From contig JAADJB010000045.1 in assembly GCA_013151035.1 (NCBI GenBank), positions 1 to 64,000 of the forward strand: a stretch of 64,000 nucleotides of DNA, written 5' to 3'. The translations under genes were made by a program, and so were the position numbers. The stretch comes from Gammaproteobacteria bacterium (GTDB lineage: Bacteria > Pseudomonadota > Gammaproteobacteria > JAADJB01). Shown piece by piece: positions 18,595 through 27,035 of this stretch. The notes under the pieces are model-generated. The model saw only the letters and a list, made by a program, of their open reading frames with translations. It was not told the DNA's origin and made no database searches. The first letter of the stretch is position 1. Every line of letters starts with the position of its first letter.

Positions 18595-19995
18595 ATGGTT
18601 AAGGGTATGAGATTAAAGACACAGAAATTATTATTCATATTGACAGGCGTTGTACTGGGAGCTTCCTTGAGTATAGGAAGTGGTGTGCTGGCAGAGCGTG
18701 ATAATGGTCCGGCAGCATTACCATTGAAAGAGCTTAGAGAGTTTAGTGATGTCTTTAATCGTATCAAGAGTGATTATGTTGAAGAGGTTGATGATAAGGA
18801 GCTTTTGGAGAATGCTATTCGAGGCATGTTATCCGGGCTAGATCCACACTCAAACTACCTTGATACAGAAGAGTTTGAAGAATTACGTGTTGGTACTACA
18901 GGTGAGTTTGGTGGCCTGGGTATTGAAGTGGGCATGGAGGATGGTTTTGTTCGTGTGGTTTCGCCTATTGATGACACGCCAGCACAAAAGGCAGGTATGC
19001 AGTCGGGTGATCTGATTATTCGTCTTGATGATACCCCGGTTAAAGGTATGACCTTGCGTGATGCAGTGAAGATTATGCGTGGTGAGCCAGGCGAACCTAT
19101 TATGTTGACCGTGGTACGAGAAGGTGTGGAACGACCATTAAAGGTAGAGATTATTCGTGCCATTATTAAGGTGCGTAGTGTCAAGAGCCGAGTCCTGGAA
19201 GATGGTTATGCCTATGTGCGTATCTCTCAATTTCAGTCAAAGACAGCAAAAAATCTGGATGAAGAGCTGGAGAAACTAAAAGAAGAGATGGGTGAGATCA
19301 GCGGTATGATCCTGGATCTGAGGAATAATCCGGGCGGTGTCCTGAACGGTGCCGTGGATGTCTCGGATGCCTTTTTGCAGAAAGGCTTGATCGTTTATAC
19401 GGAAGGTCGAATTGATGATTCGCTGATGCGTTTTAATGCCAAGCCGGGGGATCTGCTGGATGGTGCCCCACTAGTCGTATTGGTTAATCAGGGTTCCGCA
19501 TCGGCATCAGAGATCGTTGCAGGTGCCTTGCAGGATCATAAGCGCGCACTTGTTGTGGGTCGGAAAACCTTTGGTAAGGGATCGGTGCAAACCATTATGC
19601 CCCTGAGTCCGGAAACCGCAGTGAAGATGACGACAGCAAGATACTTTACGCCATCGGGTCGCTCGATACAGGCGGAAGGGATTGTGCCGGATATTACCTT
19701 TGAAAAATTAAAGGTAACCGTTGTTAAAACACCTTTCAAGGCGGTACGTGAGGCAGATTTAACGGGACACCTGGAGCATAAGAATTCAGAAAATGGTGAT
19801 GCTGATATCGAGGCTGATAAAGGCAGGAAGAAGGGAAAGGTCAAAAATAAAGATAAAGATGATACTGTGAATAAGGATGATGCAACGGATAAGGATGAAG
19901 AGAAGGAGAACACCCTGGCAAAGACCGATTACCAGCTTTATGAGGCACTTAATCTATTGAAGGGTCTGGTTATTTATAAAGAGAGTCTTAATTGA
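18595..19995 (+). CDS. ctpA: S41A C-terminal processing peptidase
   Basis: A 466-residue periplasmic Ser-Lys protease. Signal/anchor helix (about 9-30), activation segment with EVDDKELLENAIRGMLSGLD, PDZ domain (about 90-180, with GLGIEVG), and the S41 core. The catalytic Ser is in NQGSASASEIVAGAL and the Lys in GRKTFGKGSVQT near 325-330. The C-terminal extension (about 400-450) is a run of Lys/Asp/Glu without known fold. ATGs at 18595 and 18607 are both possible starts. In this synteny (envC-ctp-yibQ) the partner substrates are likely envelope proteins. Confidence 0.94.
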   Translation: MVKGMRLKTQKLLFILTGVVLGASLSIGSGVLAERDNGPAALPLKELREFSDVFNRIKSDYVEEVDDKELLENAIRGMLSGLDPHSNYLDTEEFEELRVGTTGEFGGLGIEVGMEDGFVRVVSPIDDTPAQKAGMQSGDLIIRLDDTPVKGMTLRDAVKIMRGEPGEPIMLTVVREGVERPLKVEIIRAIIKVRSVKSRVLEDGYAYVRISQFQSKTAKNLDEELEKLKEEMGEISGMILDLRNNPGGVLNGAVDVSDAFLQKGLIVYTEGRIDDSLMRFNAKPGDLLDGAPLVVLVNQGSASASEIVAGALQDHKRALVVGRKTFGKGSVQTIMPLSPETAVKMTTARYFTPSGRSIQAEGIVPDITFEKLKVTVVKTPFKAVREADLTGHLEHKNSENGDADIEADKGRKKGKVKNKDKDDTVNKDDATDKDEEKENTLAKTDYQLYEALNLLKGLVIYKESLN

Positions 19996-20828
19996 GAAAA
20001 GTGTGTATAGCACTAGCTAGGGTGCGTATTACGCACCATAAAATTTTATTATTTTTATACTGTTTACTGGCTCCCAGTTTATTATCGGCGCAGCCAGCGG
20101 TAATTAGTATTATCCTGGATGATATGGGTGGGCATCTCGATGCAGCTCGTCGTGTATTACAATTACCGGGGCCGGTTGCCTGTTCCTTCCTGCCTTTGGC
20201 ACCCTATACCCGCCAGCTTGCACAAGAGGCTTATGTGCAGAACAAAGAGGTCTTGTTACATTTGCCGATGCAGACGATGCGAGACCGACCGCTGGATGCC
20301 GGTGGTCTGACGCTGGATATGAGTGAGGCAGTATTTCTCCAGGTGTTGCGTGAAGATATTGCCAAGGTGCCTCATGTTAGTGGTATTAATAATCACATGG
20401 GTAGTCTGTTAACCCAGCATCCCGGTCACATGACATGGTTAATGCAAGAGATGGGTCGGCAGCAAGCCTTGTTTTTTATCGATAGTCGTACCACGCATTC
20501 CAGCATTGCCTATAACATCGCCCAGGAAAATAATATCCCTAGCGCAAAAAGAGATGTCTTTCTGGATGATGAGCGCGATGTTGTCTTAATTGAAAAACAG
20601 TTTGATCGTTTGCTGGATCTGGCGAGAAAAAATGGTCATGCCATTGCTATCGGTCACCCCTATCCAGAAACCCTGGCGGTACTGGAAAGGCGTTTAAGTC
20701 AATTGAGTAAAAAAATAAGATTAGTGCCACTCAATAAACTTCTTTTAATGCATGAAGTTGCTGATCTAGAGGAGCAGAAAAAATGGCAGACGTCCTTGTA
20801 CCCCTCGCACAGGGCTGTGAAGAACTAG
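19992..20828 (+). CDS. yibQ: Divergent polysaccharide deacetylase (YibQ family)
   Basis: A 278-residue exported protein of the divergent polysaccharide deacetylase family (NodB-like barrel). VISIILDDMGG has the paired Asp of the family, LLHLPMQTM and INNHMGSLLTQ the putative metal His region, and FFIDSRTTHSSIA the next motif. The likely start is TTG at 19992, overlapping the ctpA stop and preceded by AGAGAG; GTG at 20001 or 20022 are alternatives. The signal peptide (KILLFLYCLLAPSLLSA) is directly preceded by residues encoded by a palindromic repeat (20018-20038), so the repeat forms part of the N-region. Confidence 0.88.
   Translation: MRKVCIALARVRITHHKILLFLYCLLAPSLLSAQPAVISIILDDMGGHLDAARRVLQLPGPVACSFLPLAPYTRQLAQEAYVQNKEVLLHLPMQTMRDRPLDAGGLTLDMSEAVFLQVLREDIAKVPHVSGINNHMGSLLTQHPGHMTWLMQEMGRQQALFFIDSRTTHSSIAYNIAQENNIPSAKRDVFLDDERDVVLIEKQFDRLLDLARKNGHAIAIGHPYPETLAVLERRLSQLSKKIRLVPLNKLLLMHEVADLEEQKKWQTSLYPSHRAVKN
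20018..20038. repeat. GTAGGGTGCGT-family palindrome, inside yibQ
   Basis: Copy of the dispersed palindrome: arms GGTGCGT and ACGCACC around ATT, with the 5' TAG flank. It lies in the first codons of yibQ and encodes ARVRITHH. Confidence 0.9.
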
Positions 20829-21331
20829 AAGCGGTTACGGTTATTGATCTGCTGCGTCGGGCCGATATTCATGTGACAACTGCGGGTCTGGATCAACATT
20901 CGGTCAAGGCATCGCGCGGTGTAGTGTTAATTCCGGATACCACGTTAGACAAGGTGTTGGCACAGCCCTTTGATATGATCGTGTTGCCAGGCGGTCTGCC
21001 AGGGGCCGATAATCTGGCGCAGGATAATCGTATTCAGCAGATATTACTTAAGACTCTGGAGCAGGGCGGAATGGTTGCAGCGATTTGTGCTGCACCGAGG
21101 GTGTTAGTGCGTGCAGGCTTATTACCGGGTAAGCGGATAACGTCATATCCCGGCACACTGGATCACATGGCATTAGATGGGATCAACCTGACTCAGGATG
21201 CTATTGTTGTTGATGGTCAGATTGTTACCTCGCGTAGTCCAGGCACAGCGATGGATTTTGCACTGGCGTTGATTGAAAAGCTGGCAGGGAGTAACAAACG
21301 AAAAGAGGTCGAAGCGGGTTTAGTGCGTTAA
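20783..21331 (+). CDS. yajL: DJ-1/PfpI-family protein (YajL/ThiJ-like)
   Basis: A 182-residue DJ-1 superfamily protein. The nucleophile elbow is AAICAAPRVL near residue 105 with the reactive Cys, preceded by the conserved Glu in GCEELEAVTVIDLLRRA (residue 14-17 area) and by VLPGGLPGADNL. YajL-type proteins are proposed covalent chaperones or deglycases that protect against carbonyl and oxidative stress; the exact activity is debated. The ATG has a GAGGAG ribosome-binding site 8 bases upstream and lies 46 bases inside the 3' end of yibQ, so translation is coupled. Confidence 0.92.
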   Translation: MADVLVPLAQGCEELEAVTVIDLLRRADIHVTTAGLDQHSVKASRGVVLIPDTTLDKVLAQPFDMIVLPGGLPGADNLAQDNRIQQILLKTLEQGGMVAAICAAPRVLVRAGLLPGKRITSYPGTLDHMALDGINLTQDAIVVDGQIVTSRSPGTAMDFALALIEKLAGSNKRKEVEAGLVR

Positions 21332-21335
21332 CGCC

Positions 21336-22637
21336 TTATGCCTTTGTTGTCTGATGTATCTTATGTGGTGATGTGTCGTCATTGATGCCCTCTTGATCCG
21401 GGTTATGATAACTACAGATGAGATCAGCACGACCGGTACGTTTTACTTCATAGAGATCAATGGTGTTTTGATCGGAGCGCATAGGGGTCTTATCAAAATC
21501 ATATTTGTTCAGGAATGGGCTGAATGTCCTGGGTGTAGTGGGTATCTGAGATACGGATCTTTTGGTTACTGGTGGTATTGAGACTGTTTCAGTCTGGGGT
21601 ACCAGCGGCTCGTTACTCACAACTGGCATTTTCTTTAGTGCCTTGATTTCACTGCGTAATTCAGCGATTTCATCACTGATCTGATCGATCTTGACAGACA
21701 TTTTCTGCGTCAGCTTGAGCAGCGCATCATCATTTTTATTCACAACCGTGGTTACGAAGGGTTGATCCTGTAGCTGTGGGCTATGGGGTTCTCTGGGGTC
21801 TTCTTTAGTATTATTTAACGTGAGAGGGCTATTTAATAGCTTGAGATAACGCACCCAGAAATCATGCAGGTCGATATTTTTTGGGTTGGCAGCGGCTTGT
21901 TTTGCAATCTTGTTGGCAATATCAATAATGCCCTTGGCAGCGCGAGATTCCGGGTAAAGAGCAATCAAGGCCTTTTGTGCTCGTACTGCCTCGGTCAATT
22001 TGCTGTCCTGCTGTATTGAACCCAGCATCGGGATGTCCGCATCCAGATAGGCCTGAGCCACCTCACTGAATTTCTCATAGGTATGGCGGGCTAATCCGTG
22101 TGACTTGGCCTGATTAACAATAATCTGTACCTGACCTTCAAAGTTGTTTAGATACAGTACCTTAAGCAGGGCATAAGCATCTGTTAGCGAGGTCGGTTCC
22201 GGGGTGATAATCAGCAGCACCTGTTGCGATGCCAGACAAAAGGCGATGACATTACGCGAGATACCCGATGAGGTATCAAAGATAAAGTAGTCGTAGTCAT
22301 CCAGTCCGGAGAGCTTTTGTATCAATTGACGCATCTGTTCAGGGGTCAGATCCGCCATCATCTCCACACCCGAGCTGCCCGGGATGATATCCAGTTGATC
22401 AGAAACAGAGACCAGCAGTTCATCGAGTGTAATCTTGCCCAGGATGAGTTCATCAAGGGTGTGATCCGGCATGAGTTTTAGCAGGATGTTGATATTAGCC
22501 AGACCAAGATCGGCATCAAACAGGCAAGTACGACCACGGGTTCGTGCTAATTGCAGGGCAAGATTGACACTGATATTGGTCTTGCCGACACCACCCTTGC
22601 CACTGGTTATTGTAATTGTTGTTGTCATGGGATCCAT
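21336..22637 (-). CDS. MinD/ParA-family ATPase with C-terminal coiled coil
   Basis: About 433 residues from the ATG at 22635-22637 (a second ATG three codons on is also possible). Deviant Walker A SGKGGVGKTNISVNLAL, then CLFDADLGLANINILL and a switch region YDYFIFDTSSGISRNV, as in FlhG/MinD-like proteins. Residues beyond about 270 are a tail with a short coiled coil (KIDQISDEIAELRSEIKALKK) and no amphipathic MinD membrane helix. An in-frame upstream extension to 22709 is encoded by a palindromic repeat and is rejected. It could position polar structures such as flagella or pili; no flagellar genes are in the window. Confidence 0.85.
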   Translation of the reverse strand: MDPMTTTITITSGKGGVGKTNISVNLALQLARTRGRTCLFDADLGLANINILLKLMPDHTLDELILGKITLDELLVSVSDQLDIIPGSSGVEMMADLTPEQMRQLIQKLSGLDDYDYFIFDTSSGISRNVIAFCLASQQVLLIITPEPTSLTDAYALLKVLYLNNFEGQVQIIVNQAKSHGLARHTYEKFSEVAQAYLDADIPMLGSIQQDSKLTEAVRAQKALIALYPESRAAKGIIDIANKIAKQAAANPKNIDLHDFWVRYLKLLNSPLTLNNTKEDPREPHSPQLQDQPFVTTVVNKNDDALLKLTQKMSVKIDQISDEIAELRSEIKALKKMPVVSNEPLVPQTETVSIPPVTKRSVSQIPTTPRTFSPFLNKYDFDKTPMRSDQNTIDLYEVKRTGRADLICSYHNPDQEGINDDTSPHKIHQTTKA

Positions 22638-22692
22638 ACTATCATTCCAGAGGGGGTTCGTCACCCATATGTATACGGGTATCTCTAACCTC

Positions 22693-22716
22693 GGTAGAGT
22701 GCGTACCACGCACCAA
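22693..22716. repeat. GTAGGGTGCGT-family palindrome (variant GGTAGAGTGCGT)
   Basis: Arms GTGCGT and ACGCAC around ACC, with the first arm changed from GGG to GAG. It lies in the 5' region of the MinD-like gene, about 60 bases before its start. Confidence 0.85.
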
Positions 22717-22775
22717 TATCTATCATTTTCTTATCAGTGGCTCACCCCGTGAGCCCCCACATCGAGTACACTTTA

Positions 22776-22952
22776 ATGAGATTACGCAATATTTTTATTG
22801 ATAAGTTAAGTGCTACAAATCCATCCGATATTCCTGGGGTCTCTCAGTTATCGTCTAATGGTTATTCGACTTCCGGTGATAGTTATGATCTTTGCAGGCG
22901 TGTTGTAGAAAAGAGAGTGCGCACTGAAATAGAGCCATTAGGTCGGCCATAA
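22776..22952 (+). CDS. Possible small protein of 58 residues, unrecognised
   Basis: An open frame from ATG 22776 to TAA 22950-22952, starting MRLRNIFIDKLSATN and ending in a charged stretch (RRVVEKRVRTEIEPLGRP). No Shine-Dalgarno sequence is convincing. It fills the gap between the divergent MinD-like gene and the WYL remnant. It could be a real small gene paired with the MinD-like ATPase, or chance. Confidence 0.3.
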   Translation: MRLRNIFIDKLSATNPSDIPGVSQLSSNGYSTSGDSYDLCRRVVEKRVRTEIEPLGRP

Positions 22953-22954
22953 AC

Positions 22955-23598
22955 ATGGACAGAATGGAGCGCTTCTTTAAGATAGATCAGTTGTTGCGTC
23001 ATGCACAGATGAATGAGGGCGAGATCTATGCCTTACTGACCATGCAGCAGTTATTATCCGGCATGCAACCGGGCTTGTTGGGTGATCATATCCAGCCCAT
23101 TATGGAACGGGTGAATAAACTACCGGATTCAGCGAATCATAGTGTGTTATCTCACCACAACGCTTAATCTATTATCGGGATCACTGGTATCTGGATGCCT
23201 GGTGTCATAAGCGGGATGAATTGCGCATCTTTGCGGTTGAATCAATAAGGCAGGCAAACCAGATGGATGAAAAGGCAAGGAATGTCTCCGATAAATTACT
23301 CGATACCGAGCTAGGCAGTGGTTATGGTATCTTCACCGGATCAAAAACCAGGGATGCTGTATTGCGGTTTAACCCGATGATGGCGCGGTGGGTGGAGACC
23401 GAGGCATGGCACCCGCAACAAGAGTCTAGATATGATCGGGAGGGTTATTACCTGCTCTCCATTCCTTATGCCGATGACAGGGAATTGATGCAGGATATAT
23501 TAAAGTATGGTGCCAATGTAGAGGTGTTAAAGCCCGCTGCATTAAGGCAACGGGTACAGCAGGCATTAATAGATGCAGCAACATTATATGAGGATTAA
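22955..23598 (+). pseudogene. Decayed WYL-domain transcriptional regulator
   Basis: Three pieces of a YafY-type WYL regulator are joined. MDRMERFFKIDQLLRHAQ is the N-terminus, but the HTH that should follow is missing, and the text resumes at EGEIYALLTMQQLL ... GDHIQPIMERV. After ANHS (about 23143) a second deletion and frameshift leads into SPQRLIYYRDHWYLDAWCH (from about 23152) in another frame, the WYL core. The C-terminal WCX part (SGYGIF ... WHPQQESRYDREGYYLLSIP) is intact to the TAA at 23596-23598. So about 60 N-terminal and about 60 central residues are lost. It lies immediately upstream of the helicase gene, which it may once have controlled. Confidence 0.88.
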
Positions 23599-23599
23599 A

Positions 23600-26500
23600 A
23601 TGTATAAAAAAAATAAATCGTTTGTTTTCTCTCCATCGGATCTAACGGTTTTTAGCGGGAGCCCCTTTGCCTCATGGATGGATCATTTCCATCAGTTCTT
23701 TCCTGAGGAGGATGTGAATGAGGATGATGACGATGATTTCATGCAACTGTTGCAGGAGAAAGGTTATGCCCATGAACAGGATGTTCTTCAACAGCTAAAG
23801 GAAAAAGGTCTATCAGTGATTGATATCGCTGATGAGGAGGATCCCTGTCAAGCCAGTATCGAGGCGATGAAGCAGGGCTATGATGTGATTTTTCAAGCCG
23901 TTCTCCAACATCAACCCTTCAGAGGCCACGCTGATTTTTTGGTCAAGGTTGCCGGTGATAGCGCGTTGGGTGATTATCACTATGAGGTCTGGGATAGCAA
24001 GCTATCAAAAAGTATGAAGCCCTATTTTGTCATCCAGCTTTGTTGTTATGAGGATATGTTACAGGCGGTTCAGGGCAGGCGCTCAGAAGAGATCGTGGTG
24101 GTGCTGGGTAATGGTCGCCATGAGCGATTAAGAACCGATGATTATTTTTATTATTATCTTTCATTAAAGCAGGCCTTTCTCGCGTTACATGAGGGCTTTG
24201 ATCCCGAGCAACAACCTAACCCTGCCCATTTTTCATCCTGGGGTCATTGGAGCGACTATGCCAAGGCGTTATTGCTAGAGGTCGATCACCTGTCACAAGT
24301 CGCAACAATCACCCGTGCACAGATTAAAAAGTTTAATAAGGCAGGCATTACGACGATGCAGGGTTTGGTTGACAGCGATTGCCCGGTTATCACTGGCATT
24401 AATGCCTCAATCTATGCCCGACTCAAGCAACAGGCGACCTTGCAAAAGAACAGTGAGGGTAAAGAGTCTCCACTTTATGAGATTGTCCCGGAAGGTGAGG
24501 ATAAAAAGGGGCTATCTTTGTTGCCGCCGCATTCTGATAAAGATGTCTTTTTTGATATCGAGGGTTATCCCTTGGCAGAGGGTGGTTTGGAATATCTATG
24601 GGGTAACAGCTATTTTGATGATAGCGGTGCGCGACAATTTAAAGACTTCTGGGCACACAATCAGGCGCAGGAAAAACAATGCTTTCAGTATTTTATACAG
24701 TGGGTGTATGGGCGTTGGCAGTCTGACCCTGCCATGCATATCTACCACTATGCCAATTATGAGATTGCCGCCTGTAAAAAACTCATGGGTCGCTATGGTG
24801 TGTGTGAAGACGAGCTGGATCAACTGTTGCGTAACGAGGTCTTTGTTGATCTCTACAAGATTGTAAAAAGCGGCCTGCTTATTGGTGAGCCACGTTACTC
24901 CATCAAGAATGTCGAGCACCTTTATCGCGGTAAACGAGAGACCGCTGTGGGTGATGGCGGTGCCTCGGTCGTGGTCTATGAACAATGGCGTGTTAATCCT
25001 GATGGTGAGACCTGGCAGGACTCGAAGATCCTGAAGGATATCCGTGATTACAATATTGATGATTGTGATAGCACACAGGAGTTAGTGGACTGGCTCAGGG
25101 CGCGTCAGATCGAGAACAAGATAGGGTATGACGGCAATAATGCGATTGTTGTGCCGGATATCCCGGAGCTTATTTCAGAACGAATACAGCTTAGGGATAA
25201 GTTGTTGGCCTGTGCCAATGAGATAAGAGAGAGCGATCCTGAGCGAGCGGCATTAACAGAAAATATGGCGTGGGCACTGGAGTTTCATCGTCGAGAGGCA
25301 AAGCCACTCTATTGGCGTTTGTTTGAGCGCATGGCAATGACAGATATAGAATTGCTTGATGACCTGGATTGCCTCGCCTGTTGTGAAAGAACAGAACGTG
25401 AGGCGTTTAAGCCAACACCGCGTGCACGTAATCTGGCGTATGAATATCGCTTTGATGTGCATCAGGAATTCAAGGCATCCAAGGCCCGGAGTTTTTATCT
25501 TCTAGGGTATTATAAAGAGGATGGTTGGCCCTTGGGTGTTACCTGTCTCAAGGATGAAAGTAATTTCAAAAAGGGTCTTGTGGTGATACAGGTCAAAGAA
25601 GAGCCACCCACATTAATATCTCTTATCCCTAATGAACAAATATCTGCCGAACCTATACCGGGTGCCATTAATCGTGTTGTTAAGGCGTATGATAAAAAGG
25701 GCGTTACTCAATCGGCGCTAATGGATTTTTTGCAACGGAAGCCACCACGCATTAAAGGATTAAAGCGCAGTCAGCCCATTGTCTCAGCACATGATCCAGA
25801 GCAGCGGCTTGAGCAGATTACCCAGGCGATTATTAATTTAAAAAATTCCTACCTGACGATACAAGGGCCACCCGGATCAGGCAAGACCTATACCGGTAAG
25901 CATGTGATTGCCGCATTATTAAAACTGAATAAAAGGATCGGGATTTGTTCCAATTCACACAAGGCGATTAATAATCTATTAATCGGTGCGGTAAAGACCT
26001 GTCAGGTACAGGGTATTGAGGGTTATTTTGCCTGTAACAAGAATACGGACCCTGAACTGGAGGAGCTGGATGTTGAGATTATAGGCAATCCTGCTATAGC
26101 CAATCATATCGACGGTCCCTGCATCATTGGCACCACCGCCTGGGGTTTTAGTCGCAAAGAGCTGGAAAAGAGTTTTGACTACCTGTTTATTGACGAGGCA
26201 GGGCAGGTGAGTGTGTCTAACCTGATAGCCATTAGTCAGGCGACCAACAATCTGATCCTGATGGGTGATCAGATGCAGTTAGGGCAACCGACCCAGGGCA
26301 GTCATCCCGCAGAGAGTGGTTTGTCAATACTCGATTATCTATTACATGATAGCCCCACGATCTCAGAGACTATGGGTGTTTTTCTTGCCATGACCTATCG
26401 TATGCATTCAGCGGTTAATGATTTTATCAGTCATGCCATCTACGAAGGTAAGCTGGAATCTGACCCCGATAATGATCAACAGCTTATCGCCGTGCCCAAA

Positions 26501-26995
26501 AACTATCAAGGTCCATTAGATAAAGAGGCGGGCATTATTTATATACCTATAGACCATGAAGGTAACCAACAGGCGAGTGATGAAGAGGTCGCCGCTATCA
26601 AGAAACTAAGCAAGCAATTATTAGGTCGAGAGTTTACCGATAAAGAAGGCAATCAACGCAAGATCGGATGGGATGATATTCTTTATGTCGCACCGTATAA
26701 CCTCCAGGTGACCAATCTACAAAAGGCACTAGGAAAGAAAGCCAGAGTTGGAAGCGTGGATAAATTCCAGGGACAGGAAGCCCCCATCGTATTCCTGAGT
26801 ATGTGTAGCAGCGATGCCGGTGATTCACCACGCGGTATTGATTTCCTGTTTGATAAACACAGGATTAATGTCGCAGTATCAAGGGCACAGGCAATGACCA
26901 TCGTAGTTGCCAACCCCACTTTAAGGATACAGAATGCAAGCAATATAAAACAGCAGAATGCAATCAACATCTTTTGCCGATTATCATCCCGGTAG
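23600..26995 (+). CDS. TM0106-type RecB-like nuclease / RNase H-like / SF1 helicase fusion
   Basis: About 1131 residues from the ATG at 23600, which has GAGG six bases upstream and follows the WYL remnant's stop by one base. Domains: RecB-like PD-(D/E)xK nuclease (about 70-200, EVWDSKLSKSMKPYFVIQLC), YprB/RNase H-like exonuclease (about 315-500, DVFFDIEGYPLAEGG with paired acids, YHYANYEIAA, CDSTQELVDWL), then a Upf1/DNA2-like helicase: IQGPPGSGKTYTGKHVI, DYLFIDEAGQVS, LMGDQMQLGQPTQG, VGSVDKFQGQEAPIVFLS and INVAVSRAQ. It probably unwinds and degrades nucleic acid in repair or phage defence. The TAG stop belongs to a palindromic repeat. Confidence 0.88.
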   Translation: MYKKNKSFVFSPSDLTVFSGSPFASWMDHFHQFFPEEDVNEDDDDDFMQLLQEKGYAHEQDVLQQLKEKGLSVIDIADEEDPCQASIEAMKQGYDVIFQAVLQHQPFRGHADFLVKVAGDSALGDYHYEVWDSKLSKSMKPYFVIQLCCYEDMLQAVQGRRSEEIVVVLGNGRHERLRTDDYFYYYLSLKQAFLALHEGFDPEQQPNPAHFSSWGHWSDYAKALLLEVDHLSQVATITRAQIKKFNKAGITTMQGLVDSDCPVITGINASIYARLKQQATLQKNSEGKESPLYEIVPEGEDKKGLSLLPPHSDKDVFFDIEGYPLAEGGLEYLWGNSYFDDSGARQFKDFWAHNQAQEKQCFQYFIQWVYGRWQSDPAMHIYHYANYEIAACKKLMGRYGVCEDELDQLLRNEVFVDLYKIVKSGLLIGEPRYSIKNVEHLYRGKRETAVGDGGASVVVYEQWRVNPDGETWQDSKILKDIRDYNIDDCDSTQELVDWLRARQIENKIGYDGNNAIVVPDIPELISERIQLRDKLLACANEIRESDPERAALTENMAWALEFHRREAKPLYWRLFERMAMTDIELLDDLDCLACCERTEREAFKPTPRARNLAYEYRFDVHQEFKASKARSFYLLGYYKEDGWPLGVTCLKDESNFKKGLVVIQVKEEPPTLISLIPNEQISAEPIPGAINRVVKAYDKKGVTQSALMDFLQRKPPRIKGLKRSQPIVSAHDPEQRLEQITQAIINLKNSYLTIQGPPGSGKTYTGKHVIAALLKLNKRIGICSNSHKAINNLLIGAVKTCQVQGIEGYFACNKNTDPELEELDVEIIGNPAIANHIDGPCIIGTTAWGFSRKELEKSFDYLFIDEAGQVSVSNLIAISQATNNLILMGDQMQLGQPTQGSHPAESGLSILDYLLHDSPTISETMGVFLAMTYRMHSAVNDFISHAIYEGKLESDPDNDQQLIAVPKNYQGPLDKEAGIIYIPIDHEGNQQASDEEVAAIKKLSKQLLGREFTDKEGNQRKIGWDDILYVAPYNLQVTNLQKALGKKARVGSVDKFQGQEAPIVFLSMCSSDAGDSPRGIDFLFDKHRINVAVSRAQAMTIVVANPTLRIQNASNIKQQNAINIFCRLSSR

Positions 26996-27014
26996 GGTGC
27001 GTACTACGCACCAA
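26991..27014. repeat. GTAGGGTGCGT-family palindrome, supplies a stop codon
   Basis: Full copy, GGTAGGGTGCGT-ACT-ACGCACCAA. The TAG at 26993-26995 is the stop of the helicase gene. It lies between that gene and rmuC and could act as a terminator or mRNA end. Confidence 0.95.
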
Positions 27015-27035
27015 TTCAATTAAAGAGAAACAAAC

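Noticed and set aside
22638-22709. N-terminal extension of the MinD-like ATPase
   Set aside because: It is encoded by a palindromic repeat and precedes the conserved ITSGKGGVGKT strand with no family support.
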